Assembly (NCBI GenBank): GCA_041392785.1
Contig: JAWKLK010000001.1
Location: forward strand, 682,001-746,000
Direction of reading: 5' to 3'
DNA from: OLB9 sp041392785
Lineage (GTDB): Bacteria > Bacteroidota > Bacteroidia > Chitinophagales > Saprospiraceae
Length of the DNA: 64,000 nt
Shown: piece after piece, positions 18,811 through 26,888 of the stretch
How positions within the stretch are numbered: position 1 is the stretch's first letter
How the letters are laid out: every line of letters begins with the position of its first letter
Program-made: the position numbers and the translations under genes
The notes under the pieces: model-generated
What the model saw: only the letters and a program-made list of their open reading frames with translations
Databases searched by the model: none
Told to the model about the DNA's origin: nothing

Positions 18811-18830
18811 AACCGCAAACGTTTGCTGTT
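18811..18830. promoter_or_regulatory. LacI-family operator palindrome (GCAAACGTTTGC core)
   Basis: The core 18815-18826 is a perfect 12-bp palindrome, GCAAACGTTTGC, and the symmetry extends to 20 bp (AAC...GTT) with a single mismatched pair. The core is the classic LacI/PurR/CcpA-type half-site arrangement with a central CG. It sits in the 143-bp divergent region, 37 bp before the regulator's ATG and 91 bp before the receptor's ATG, so one site could control both promoters. Confidence 0.85.
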
Positions 18831-18866
18831 GATAAAAAGTAAATATTTGTTAATATTTTATAAAAA

Positions 18867-19853
18867 ATGCATCGAGTTACATTAAAAGATATAGCACAAA
18901 TGGCTGGTGTCAGTACTTCTACAGTATCCCGAGCTTTGAAAAACCATCCAGATATCAGCCATACTGTTAAAGAAAAAATAAAACTCATTGCTGAAAACCT
19001 GAATTTTGTTCCCAATGCTGCAGCTATAGGATTAAGAAATAAAAGCATTAAAACTATCGGACTAATTCTTCCCAATATTCATAGTTTCTTTGTCCCATCT
19101 ATGATTGAGGGTATCACTTCTGTTCTCAATTCAATGCAGTTCAAACTTATGATTTTGACATCAGATGAAGACTATGAAAAGGAAGTACACAATATTGCAA
19201 GTTGCATTGATAGTGGAGTGGATGGAATCTTGATTTCGCTAACAAAAAATACCTGTGATTTAAATCACTTGGACAAAGCCGCAGAATTAGAAATTCCAAT
19301 AGTCTTATTAGACAAATCTATTCATCAAAATATATTTTCAGAAGTAGTGATCGATGATTATAAAGCAGGGAAATTATGTTTTGAATATCTGATAGATAAA
19401 CAGGTAAAAGAGATTTTAGGATTTTTTGGTCCATTATCCCTTAATATTACTAAGGAAAGACTAGAGGGTTTTCAAGACGCGGCCTCACTACACCCAAAAA
19501 TTAAAACATATTATTACTTTTGTGATTCAAGTTTAGATGCAAAAGATAAATGTTCTGAAAGCATGCTTGAATTTCCAAACGCAGATGCTGTGTTCATAAT
19601 GAGTGATGAAGTCATGGTAGGTGTTAATGCTGCTATGTATAAAAACAAACATGAGAAAAATGGTTGTAAAATGACTAGAATAGCAATAAGCGAAGGATAC
19701 TTGCCACAATTTATGGATCCGCCCATTTCATATTTGAAGCATGACGGCTATAAACTTGGGACTATTGCTGCTCAATTACTTCTTGACCAAATTCATACAA
19801 ATCCTGCAAAACCAGAAATAAAAATTCTAGATACTACTTTTTATATTTATTGA
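18867..19853 (+). CDS. LacI-family transcriptional regulator
   Basis: This 328-residue repressor has an N-terminal helix-turn-helix (VTLKDIAQMAGVSTSTVSRAL) and hinge helix (residues about 4-60). A periplasmic-binding-protein-like sugar-sensing domain follows, with FVPSMIEGITSVLN, DGILISLT and the C-terminal VDDYKAG-like signature VVIDDYKAGKLCFEYL. It faces away from the TonB receptor operon with a LacI-type palindrome between them, so it most likely represses that operon and itself until the sugar is present. The effector is not visible from sequence. Confidence 0.93.
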   Translation: MHRVTLKDIAQMAGVSTSTVSRALKNHPDISHTVKEKIKLIAENLNFVPNAAAIGLRNKSIKTIGLILPNIHSFFVPSMIEGITSVLNSMQFKLMILTSDEDYEKEVHNIASCIDSGVDGILISLTKNTCDLNHLDKAAELEIPIVLLDKSIHQNIFSEVVIDDYKAGKLCFEYLIDKQVKEILGFFGPLSLNITKERLEGFQDAASLHPKIKTYYYFCDSSLDAKDKCSESMLEFPNADAVFIMSDEVMVGVNAAMYKNKHEKNGCKMTRIAISEGYLPQFMDPPISYLKHDGYKLGTIAAQLLLDQIHTNPAKPEIKILDTTFYIY

Positions 19854-19879
19854 TTAGAAATTGTAGTCGATTGCATTTC

Positions 19880-21466
19880 TTAATCCATCAAAACCACTTT
19901 AAAATGCTTATCCAATGGATTACTATTTTTAATGATGTAGTCCAATAAATCTACTTTGTGACTGTTAGCCATAAAAGAAAAGAAGTTATCGCGTCTCTCT
20001 TGCAGTCCACCATCAGGAAATAACTTTTGATATAAGTTGTGAATTTGCTGTAATGCAGTTTCTTCCTTCTGCTTAGCCGCTTTTAGGATACGATGCTGTA
20101 CATTTGAAAGGTTTTTCATAAGTTTGGCTCCTTCGCTTTTTACCAGTGGCTCCAGCGTGGCGTCAATGTGGTATGCTTTGGCGGCGATGGCGTCTATTGA
20201 AAAGAGTATTTGCTTTTCTTCTTCAGAAAAATCTAAAGCATGCTTGGAAGCGATATCTAGATATTTAGACACCACAACATGTTCTGTCATGAATAAATCA
20301 TCTACATTCAAATGCAAGTTTTGAATTGTTTTTTGAAGTGTTTTTGGCACTATTAAAAACGAGTTTCTCCTTATAATCGTTGGAAAATAAACGCCAAAGT
20401 AGGCAAACTGCTTTTTTCTTTCTATCCAATATGCTATTTCTCCACCTCCTCCAATAAAAGCAATATCGGGAAGTGAAAATTCTTGGTACAGTGGCCGCAA
20501 GATGACGTTGGGAGAAAAATTTTCGGGAGATTTGTTTAAAATCTCAAAAATCTCATGTTTCGTATAAATGCTATCTCCGATCATGTAGTTCCCGTCTTGA
20601 TACACTATTCTATCTCTCGCTCCATCAGATAAGTAAAAAATATTAACTTCCCTTGCATAAGCCTGTGGTTTAAAACCCAATTCTCCAAGGTCATCTTGCG
20701 TATGTTTTATTATGTCTTGACTCGGCATATCTTCAATCTCTTTTTTGAAGATAGGGATAAAATTGTGCTTCAGTTTAGGATCATCCATATTTAGTACTAA
20801 AAGCCCGTACTTCCCAAAGAGTTTATTTAGCCAATGGAATACAAAATCATTATAATCCCGAGCCACTTCAAGACTTTCTTTCAACATGTCACTTATGTTT
20901 TGAGCAGTGTCAGAATTGCCTAAAATGGCAGAAAACTCTTGCAATATGGCTTGTAGACCCTCGGTATTAAATCTTCCTACAGCACCTTTTTGATCCGTAT
21001 CCCACTGGATTTCATTTTGAAATAAAAATGTCTTTTTAACTTCATCAAAATCATGATCTTCACCGCCATTGACAAAGACAGGTACGAAATTATACTCAGG
21101 AAAACGCAATCGCAATGTGGTTGAAAGATGAATGACACTCGCTATCTTGTAGATATAAAATGCTGGTCCTCCAAATATTACCGGCTGATGCGCGGTGGTA
21201 ATGGTAAAGGTACGCTCATTTGATACCTGTTCTATATATTCAGCCTGTAATGATGTTGTGGTGTCTGAGTAATTGCACTGTAAAACATCATACAGTACTT
21301 TCCTATCAACTGGGTGTTTTTTTCTTTCTTCAATAGCATCGATGAGCCCTTCAATGGAAGGCTCGAAGGCTATGAAATCTCCAAACTTTTCTACAGATAA
21401 TTGGTATTGTATATCTCTTGAAGAAAAAGGAATAACCCTGTCAAATGCAATGTCGACAATTTGCAT
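19880..21466 (-). CDS. bshC: Bacillithiol biosynthesis cysteine-adding enzyme BshC
   Basis: The 528-residue protein matches BshC, which adds cysteine to glucosaminyl-malate in the last step of bacillithiol synthesis. Visible landmarks are TTAHQPVIFGGPAFYIYK (HQP at 93-95), the EDHDFDEV motif at 136-143, and a long helical C-terminal segment (about 390-500). Many Bacteroidota use bacillithiol as their low-molecular-weight thiol. The gene is convergent with the LacI gene (26 bp between them) and follows the haem-binding-domain gene by 33 bp. bshA and bshB are not in this window. Confidence 0.93.
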   Translation of the reverse strand: MQIVDIAFDRVIPFSSRDIQYQLSVEKFGDFIAFEPSIEGLIDAIEERKKHPVDRKVLYDVLQCNYSDTTTSLQAEYIEQVSNERTFTITTAHQPVIFGGPAFYIYKIASVIHLSTTLRLRFPEYNFVPVFVNGGEDHDFDEVKKTFLFQNEIQWDTDQKGAVGRFNTEGLQAILQEFSAILGNSDTAQNISDMLKESLEVARDYNDFVFHWLNKLFGKYGLLVLNMDDPKLKHNFIPIFKKEIEDMPSQDIIKHTQDDLGELGFKPQAYAREVNIFYLSDGARDRIVYQDGNYMIGDSIYTKHEIFEILNKSPENFSPNVILRPLYQEFSLPDIAFIGGGGEIAYWIERKKQFAYFGVYFPTIIRRNSFLIVPKTLQKTIQNLHLNVDDLFMTEHVVVSKYLDIASKHALDFSEEEKQILFSIDAIAAKAYHIDATLEPLVKSEGAKLMKNLSNVQHRILKAAKQKEETALQQIHNLYQKLFPDGGLQERRDNFFSFMANSHKVDLLDYIIKNSNPLDKHFKVVLMD

Positions 21467-21499
21467 ATCAAATTTTAAGAACTAACCGAAAACAAAAAG

Positions 21500-21955
21500 T
21501 TATTCGTTTGGTTGTGCGTTGAATGCCTCTTTGAAGTATGAAACTAGTATGGTTTTTTGCTCATTAGAAAGTTTTGCTTCAGGATGCATCCATGTAAAAC
21601 TCTTCATAGGCATATTGCCCTTTTCAATTTCTTCTATACATTCTTCCAATTTATGGTGCTTTCGTTTATTTGGATATTCCATCCAAAGTGAAAAATTTAG
21701 ATGTTCCCTCCCTTCTTTCACATGATTATTGATAAGGAAGTTCACGGGTGCAATATTGGAATACCAAGGATACTTAGTTTGGTAAGAATGACAATCATAG
21801 CACGCATCCATCACTATTTTTTTAACATTGCCATCCACTTGATGATTAGCAAAATAATCTTTTGATGAATCATATTCGGGTGCTGTTTTATCCACAGGGA
21901 CAAACTGCAATAGCAATAGTATGCCTAAGATGACTAAAAAAATCTTTTTTAACAT
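21500..21955 (-). CDS. Haem-binding-domain (CxxCH) membrane-anchored protein
   Basis: This 151-residue protein has an N-terminal membrane anchor (about 4-20) and one c-type haem site, C52-x-x-C55-H56 in DACYDCHSYQT. A YPWYSNIAPV stretch and further segments typical of the Bacteroidota haem-binding domain (PF14376 type) follow. It probably faces the periplasm. The redox partner is unknown. It begins 2 bp after the ompH stop (upstream gene) and precedes bshC by 33 bp, so it belongs to the bamA-ompH transcript or its tail. Confidence 0.85.
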   Translation of the reverse strand: MLKKIFLVILGILLLLQFVPVDKTAPEYDSSKDYFANHQVDGNVKKIVMDACYDCHSYQTKYPWYSNIAPVNFLINNHVKEGREHLNFSLWMEYPNKRKHHKLEECIEEIEKGNMPMKSFTWMHPEAKLSNEQKTILVSYFKEAFNAQPNE

Positions 21956-21957
21956 GT

Positions 21958-22452
21958 TTAAAGCTTTGCTTTGATTGTTTCCATCAGGTTATCTGATTCT
22001 GCAGCATGTAGTAATGCTCCTGCACTGGTATCAAAGATCATGGTATATCCACCCTCTTTACCTACCATTTCTATTACATTTTTGACTTTATCCAAGATAG
22101 GTTTGTACAACTCTTCGCGTTTAGCACCTAATTGTTCTTGCATTGTTGTTTCATACTGCTGAATTTGATCTCTTTTTGCAATTAGAGACTCCTCTTTCTG
22201 CTGCATTTGAACCTTGGACAAAGTTCCAGAGTTGGCTTCTGTCATATATGCGCTGTATTCGACTTCAAATTTCTTTACCATATCATCTCTCTTGATGACT
22301 AGTTCATTTTGAAAAGAATTCAAGCTATTCTCAGCCAATTTTACATCTGCTAGATTGGACATAAGTTCTTGTGAATTTATAAATCCAAATTTTTGAGCAC
22401 TTAGTGAAAAAGATACTATCAATAGACTTAGTGCAAAAAGAAAATGTTTCAT
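21958..22452 (-). CDS. OmpH/Skp-family periplasmic chaperone
   Basis: This 164-residue protein has a signal peptide (about 1-19, ending LSAQ), the family start FGFINSQELMSNLADVKLAENSL, and a long coiled-coil hairpin of about 40-125. Skp-like trimers hold unfolded outer-membrane proteins on their way to BamA. bamA is the next gene upstream (75 bp), the usual pairing. The C-terminal GGYTMIFDTS segment is also conserved. Confidence 0.9.
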   Translation of the reverse strand: MKHFLFALSLLIVSFSLSAQKFGFINSQELMSNLADVKLAENSLNSFQNELVIKRDDMVKKFEVEYSAYMTEANSGTLSKVQMQQKEESLIAKRDQIQQYETTMQEQLGAKREELYKPILDKVKNVIEMVGKEGGYTMIFDTSAGALLHAAESDNLMETIKAKL

Positions 22453-22527
22453 ATTTAAAATTTTTTTAAAAAACCGTTTTGTTTGATTGCGTATTCAATG
22501 CTGATGCCTATTTAACACAAACTTAAA

Positions 22528-25191
22528 TTATTCAGGCTCAAAACCTAAAATTATACTAAATTTCCCATAACCTTTGTTTTCTATTTGAGATGCCGACTTG
22601 TCCAATCCCCAGCCATAATCGAATCCAAGTAATCCAAACATTGGAAGAAATACTCTAGCACCAAAACCCACAGATCTTTTAAGGTCAAAAGGATTGTATT
22701 CTTTAAAGCTCTTGAATGCATTACCACCTTGTACAAATGCTGTAGCAAATATGGTAGAATTCGGATTCAATGACAGTGGATACCTCAACTCCATAGTATA
22801 TTTATTATAAATAGGAGATCCTTCAGATGTCGTGGAACTAGTGGTAAATCCATTTCCCGTAATATCTGTAGTTTCATAACCACGTAAGGCTATTATTTCC
22901 TTTCCTTGTAATCCTACGTTTTGATTATTAATACCATCGCCCCCCAATTCAAATCTTTCAAATGGCGGTATGCCTATCTCATCATTATAAGATGCTAAAA
23001 TTCCGAGTTTCACATTGGTCATTAATACTAGCTTATCTACAAGATTGAAATACCATTCAGCACCAAATTTCCATTTATGGTATTCCATCCACTTATACTT
23101 TTTGGAATCTACCAATTCTTGAATTTTATCATCTATCACTGCTTGAGTAGGAGGATTGGCGGGTCCTTGAGATTCTTCCAACTCCTTGGTAATGTCTGCT
23201 TTCTCAGCATCGGTAGGCACATATGTCGAATTTCTGAAGAGAGAGTAAGGAGGTGTGGCCTGAATGGATAGTGAAATTCTGCTACCACTTCTCGGATACA
23301 ATGGATCATTTATACTACTCCGTGTAAAAGTTTGTTTTATACTAAAATTATTGAAAACACCTCTATCTACAATGAATCCATTGCTGTAATTTTCAAGGTT
23401 TATCTGCTCAATATTCAGTGTAGTATTTGAAGAGAAGAAGTCATCAGGCCACTTCAGTTGGGATCCTAGACCGATAAACCCTCTTGTAATACTCAGTTTA
23501 CCATTGCCATACAATGTTTGGTCAAATGCTGTGTGTACGGCACCAATCGTAAATGACTGCGGTTTTTTACCTCCGAGCCAAGGTTCTGTAAAAGTAAAAT
23601 TATAAGACTTAAAAAATCGACTATTAGACTGCAACCTAACCGAAAGTTTCTGACCATCTCCTTGAGGCAAAGGGCTCCAGGTGGATCTATCTTTAATGTT
23701 GGCTATGGAAAAATTATTAAATACCACACCCAAAGTACCGATTAATCCACTATACCCACCATAACCTGCCGAAAGTTCAAGCTGATCTGATGGTTTTTCT
23801 TCTAGTTGATATTCGATATCTACAGTACCTCTTGCCTGATTTACAGGAGTGTTGATGCCTAATGCTTCAGGATTGAAATAACCCAAATTGATGATTTCTC
23901 TTTGAGACCTTATAATATTAGAACGGCTGAATTTTTGTCCTGGTTTGGTACGTATTTCACGCCTGACTATATGTTCATTTGTCCTGTCATTTCCCTTGAT
24001 GACAACATTATCAATAGTGAATTGAGGTCCTTCGAAAATTCGCATTTCGATATCCACTGAATCATTGTCTATTGCCACCTCTGTAGGCTGTACATCAAAT
24101 GCTAGATAACCATCATCCAAATATAGCGATGAGATATCTCTTCCATCCAAACTAAACTTTAATCTATTTTCCAAAAGTTCTGGATTGTATAAATCTCCCT
24201 TTGATATGCCCAAGACTGTATACAATTGATCATCGGAATACAATGCGTTACCTTTCCAAGTTATATTTCTGAAATAGTGCCTATTACCTTCATTAATTTT
24301 TACAATAATAATTGCATTTCCATCACTGAGCCTGTACATGGTGTCATTGATGATGTGCATATTTTTAAATCCATTCTTTTGGTAGAATTTGACGAGTTCC
24401 TTTTTGTCTTCTAAATATTCTTTATTGATAAATTTGGATTTTCTGAAAATTGTCCCAATCCTTTTTGTGTTTGAAAACTTTTTCCTTAACTTTTTATCTG
24501 AAAACTGGTAATTTCCATCAAAAACAATATCGGAAACTCTCACCCTATCATTTGGTGAAATTACAAATTCGAGTCTTACACTTCCTTTTTTTACTTCATC
24601 AGGATATTCATTGATATCTACATCCACATCTAAATATCCTTTTTCTATATAATATTTTTTAATTTGCATTCTAGCATGGTCCTTTAGATCATCCGTCACA
24701 ATTCCTCCCTTGGTAAGAATATTTTTTATATCATTGTTGAGGTCTTCTTGTTGTGAATTTTTAATGCCTTTATAAGACCATTTACTTAATGTAGGTCTCT
24801 CTACTAAAATCATTTTAAGGAAAGCTACATTTCCTTCAGTCCTTTCTAAATAAATTTGAACATCATCAAACAATCTAAGCTTCATCAGTGCTTTCACCGC
24901 AGCTGGGATTGATGGCCCAGGAATTTGAATTTTCGATCCTTCTTTTAATGCTGCTATAGATTTGATGGCATTTCTATCTCTATTCTCTGCCCCAATTATC
25001 TCTATACCTCCTATTTCGTAAGTCTTTTTGTCTTCATAATTGATAATATCTGGAATTTCTTGAGAAAAACTTACTGATGGTATCGCAAGTATAAAAATAA
25101 AGCAAAAAAACCAAAGATTCTGTACCTTCATAAAACCCATTGCTTGATGTATCATTCCTAAACGAATATAATTTGGTGTCTGCTGGGACAT
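22528..25191 (-). CDS. bamA: Outer-membrane protein assembly factor BamA
   Basis: The 887-residue protein has a signal region, several POTRA repeats (about 60-470, with the conserved VRDIVFDGN-like segment VRVSDIVFDGNYQF) and a C-terminal Omp85 barrel. Barrel landmarks include GGLGGYSGLIG-like AGYGGYSGLIG, TEPWLGGKKPQSF and FELGGDGINNQN, with the closing GFGARVFLPMFGLLGFDYGWG. It inserts barrels into the outer membrane. The first 20 residues precede a second ATG (25131) that begins the clear signal peptide, so the true start may be 25131. It lies 16 bp after uppS and upstream of ompH. Confidence 0.95.
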   Translation of the reverse strand: MSQQTPNYIRLGMIHQAMGFMKVQNLWFFCFIFILAIPSVSFSQEIPDIINYEDKKTYEIGGIEIIGAENRDRNAIKSIAALKEGSKIQIPGPSIPAAVKALMKLRLFDDVQIYLERTEGNVAFLKMILVERPTLSKWSYKGIKNSQQEDLNNDIKNILTKGGIVTDDLKDHARMQIKKYYIEKGYLDVDVDINEYPDEVKKGSVRLEFVISPNDRVRVSDIVFDGNYQFSDKKLRKKFSNTKRIGTIFRKSKFINKEYLEDKKELVKFYQKNGFKNMHIINDTMYRLSDGNAIIIVKINEGNRHYFRNITWKGNALYSDDQLYTVLGISKGDLYNPELLENRLKFSLDGRDISSLYLDDGYLAFDVQPTEVAIDNDSVDIEMRIFEGPQFTIDNVVIKGNDRTNEHIVRREIRTKPGQKFSRSNIIRSQREIINLGYFNPEALGINTPVNQARGTVDIEYQLEEKPSDQLELSAGYGGYSGLIGTLGVVFNNFSIANIKDRSTWSPLPQGDGQKLSVRLQSNSRFFKSYNFTFTEPWLGGKKPQSFTIGAVHTAFDQTLYGNGKLSITRGFIGLGSQLKWPDDFFSSNTTLNIEQINLENYSNGFIVDRGVFNNFSIKQTFTRSSINDPLYPRSGSRISLSIQATPPYSLFRNSTYVPTDAEKADITKELEESQGPANPPTQAVIDDKIQELVDSKKYKWMEYHKWKFGAEWYFNLVDKLVLMTNVKLGILASYNDEIGIPPFERFELGGDGINNQNVGLQGKEIIALRGYETTDITGNGFTTSSTTSEGSPIYNKYTMELRYPLSLNPNSTIFATAFVQGGNAFKSFKEYNPFDLKRSVGFGARVFLPMFGLLGFDYGWGLDKSASQIENKGYGKFSIILGFEPE

Positions 25192-25207
25192 GATTTTTTT
25201 TTAACTT

Positions 25208-25969
25208 TTAATTAATGCTGACTTGATTATTGACTTGATCTCCTGTTTTTCCAAATCTTCTCTCTCTCGTTTGAAAATCAATTAATGCATTATAGAAGTC
25301 ATTTTTTGTAAAATCAGGCCATAAAATGGAGGTAAAATATAGCTCAGCATAGGCTGCTTGCCAAAGTAAATAATTGCTTATCCTCAATTCTCCACTAGTG
25401 CGTATGATGAATTCAGGATCTGGCATAAAGGCCGTAGCAAGTTGAGATGAAAATAAAGTATCGTCGATCTCTGAAATAGAAATTTCATGATTTTGCACCA
25501 TTGATGCAATATTTTTTGTCGCTTGCACTATTTCCCATCTTGATGAATAATTCAGCGCCAAGACTAGCGTCATCCTTGTATTGGAGGCAGTTTGGTCTAT
25601 ACCATCTTTCAGTGCTTTAAAGGTTTTTTCTGGAAGTTTTGATAAGTCGCCTATGGCCAAAAGTCGAATATTATTCTTTTGCAATGTAGCTAGTTCGCTA
25701 CGTACTGTCTCAACTAATAATGTCATTAAAGCATTGACCTCAAATGAAGGTCTAGACCAATTCTCTGTAGAAAATGCATAAAGTGTCATATACTCCACAC
25801 CTATTTCTGCAGCAGCTTCCGTGACAGCACGTACTGCTTTAACACCATTGCGATGACCAAAAATCCTGTGCTGTCCATGCTCATTTGCCCACCTGCCATT
25901 GCCATCCATAATTATGGCAACGTGTCTGGGCAATTTTGATGTATCAACATTTGATTTTAAATCCCTCAT
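25208..25969 (-). CDS. uppS: Isoprenyl transferase (undecaprenyl diphosphate synthase)
   Basis: This 253-residue cis-prenyltransferase makes the C55 carrier lipid for peptidoglycan and polysaccharide synthesis. The motifs present are HVAIIMDGNGRWA (Asp22), HRNGVKAVR, YAFSTENWSRP and the C-terminal PEFIIRTSGELRISNYLLWQ and RERRFGKT. It heads the uppS-bamA-ompH cluster. A TACCTTTG element (25995-26002) lies 25 bp upstream. Confidence 0.96.
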   Translation of the reverse strand: MRDLKSNVDTSKLPRHVAIIMDGNGRWANEHGQHRIFGHRNGVKAVRAVTEAAAEIGVEYMTLYAFSTENWSRPSFEVNALMTLLVETVRSELATLQKNNIRLLAIGDLSKLPEKTFKALKDGIDQTASNTRMTLVLALNYSSRWEIVQATKNIASMVQNHEISISEIDDTLFSSQLATAFMPDPEFIIRTSGELRISNYLLWQAAYAELYFTSILWPDFTKNDFYNALIDFQTRERRFGKTGDQVNNQVSIN

Positions 25970-25994
25970 CCTTTTATGCTACTGAAAAAGTTCA

Positions 25995-26002
25995 CAAAGG
26001 TA
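25995..26002 (-). promoter_or_regulatory. Putative -7 element (TACCTTTG) for uppS-bamA-ompH
   Basis: The minus strand reads TACCTTTG 25 nt before the uppS ATG, a match to TAnnTTTG. The remainder of the 313-bp gap up to lemA (25970-26282) is AT-rich and holds one 17-bp palindrome (26054-26070) but no gene. Confidence 0.45.
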
Positions 26003-26053
26003 ATAAATCCTTTGATTAATAAGACATTGTTTAAAAAATTACATGATCTAACG

Positions 26054-26070
26054 TGAAGAGTACCTCTTCA
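26054..26070. repeat. 17-bp palindrome in the uppS/lemA divergent gap
   Basis: The bases TGAAGAG and CTCTTCA form a perfect 7-bp inverted repeat around a 3-nt centre. There is no T-run, so it is not a terminator. It may be an operator in this divergent promoter region or a chance feature. Confidence 0.35.
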
Positions 26071-26282
26071 TGAAATTGTAATAAATATATATCTTATTAC
26101 TCCTCATCCAAAAACCCATTAAACCAATCATAATTTAACTACCTGTATAATGATGAGAGAAGGCTCATTTATATATTGGTCGACGGTCATGCCAGTTTTA
26201 TCTATGAAAGAAAAGATTGTCATCTTTATTGGAACCATAGTATAATTGTTGGTGTTTTGTAAGTCAAATAAAATTTTAAATC

Positions 26283-26837
26283 ATGTATTTACTTATTATA
26301 GTACTTGTAGTCATAGGATTTATTGTACTTTCTATGTATAATAAATTAGTTTCTTTAAAGAATAGAGTTTTGGAAGCTTGGAGTGGTATTGATGTCCAAC
26401 TGAAGAGAAGGTATGACCTGATTCCCAATATCGTAAACACAGTGAAAGGCTACGCTGCTCATGAAAGTGGAACACTAGAAAAAGTCATTCAAGCCCGTAA
26501 TCAAGCTATGTCTGCTGGCAATGCTGGTTCTATTAGTTCTCAAGCTCAAGCAGAAAATGCTCTTAGTGGCACTTTAAAATCACTTTTCGCATTAGCGGAA
26601 AACTATCCTGATCTCAAGGCTAATACAAACTTTATTTCACTTCAAAATACTTTGGGTGAAGTTGAAGAAAATTTGGCAAACGCAAGAAGGTTTTACAATG
26701 CTTTGGTGAGAGATAATAATACAGCTATAGAGAGTTTTCCATCTAATTTGATCGCAAATAATTTTCATTTCGAAAAATATGATTTCTTTGAATTGGAAAA
26801 TGATGCAGAAAGAACAAACCCTGTAGTTCAGTTTTAA
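26283..26837 (+). CDS. LemA family protein
   Basis: This 184-residue protein has one N-terminal membrane helix (about 2-18) followed by the LemA signature: VSLKNRVLEAWSGIDVQLKRRYDLIPNIV-type start, YAAHESGTLEKV, NYPDLKANTNF and RRFYNALVRDNN. LemA forms a helical bundle whose molecular role is unclear. It is 51 bp before the DUF2207 gene on the same strand, a very common pairing in Bacteroidota and Firmicutes. Confidence 0.93.
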   Translation: MYLLIIVLVVIGFIVLSMYNKLVSLKNRVLEAWSGIDVQLKRRYDLIPNIVNTVKGYAAHESGTLEKVIQARNQAMSAGNAGSISSQAQAENALSGTLKSLFALAENYPDLKANTNFISLQNTLGEVEENLANARRFYNALVRDNNTAIESFPSNLIANNFHFEKYDFFELENDAERTNPVVQF

Positions 26838-26888
26838 AATCATACCTAAGAGACCTCTTTTCCACAAATTAGCCTTCACGAAGTTATA

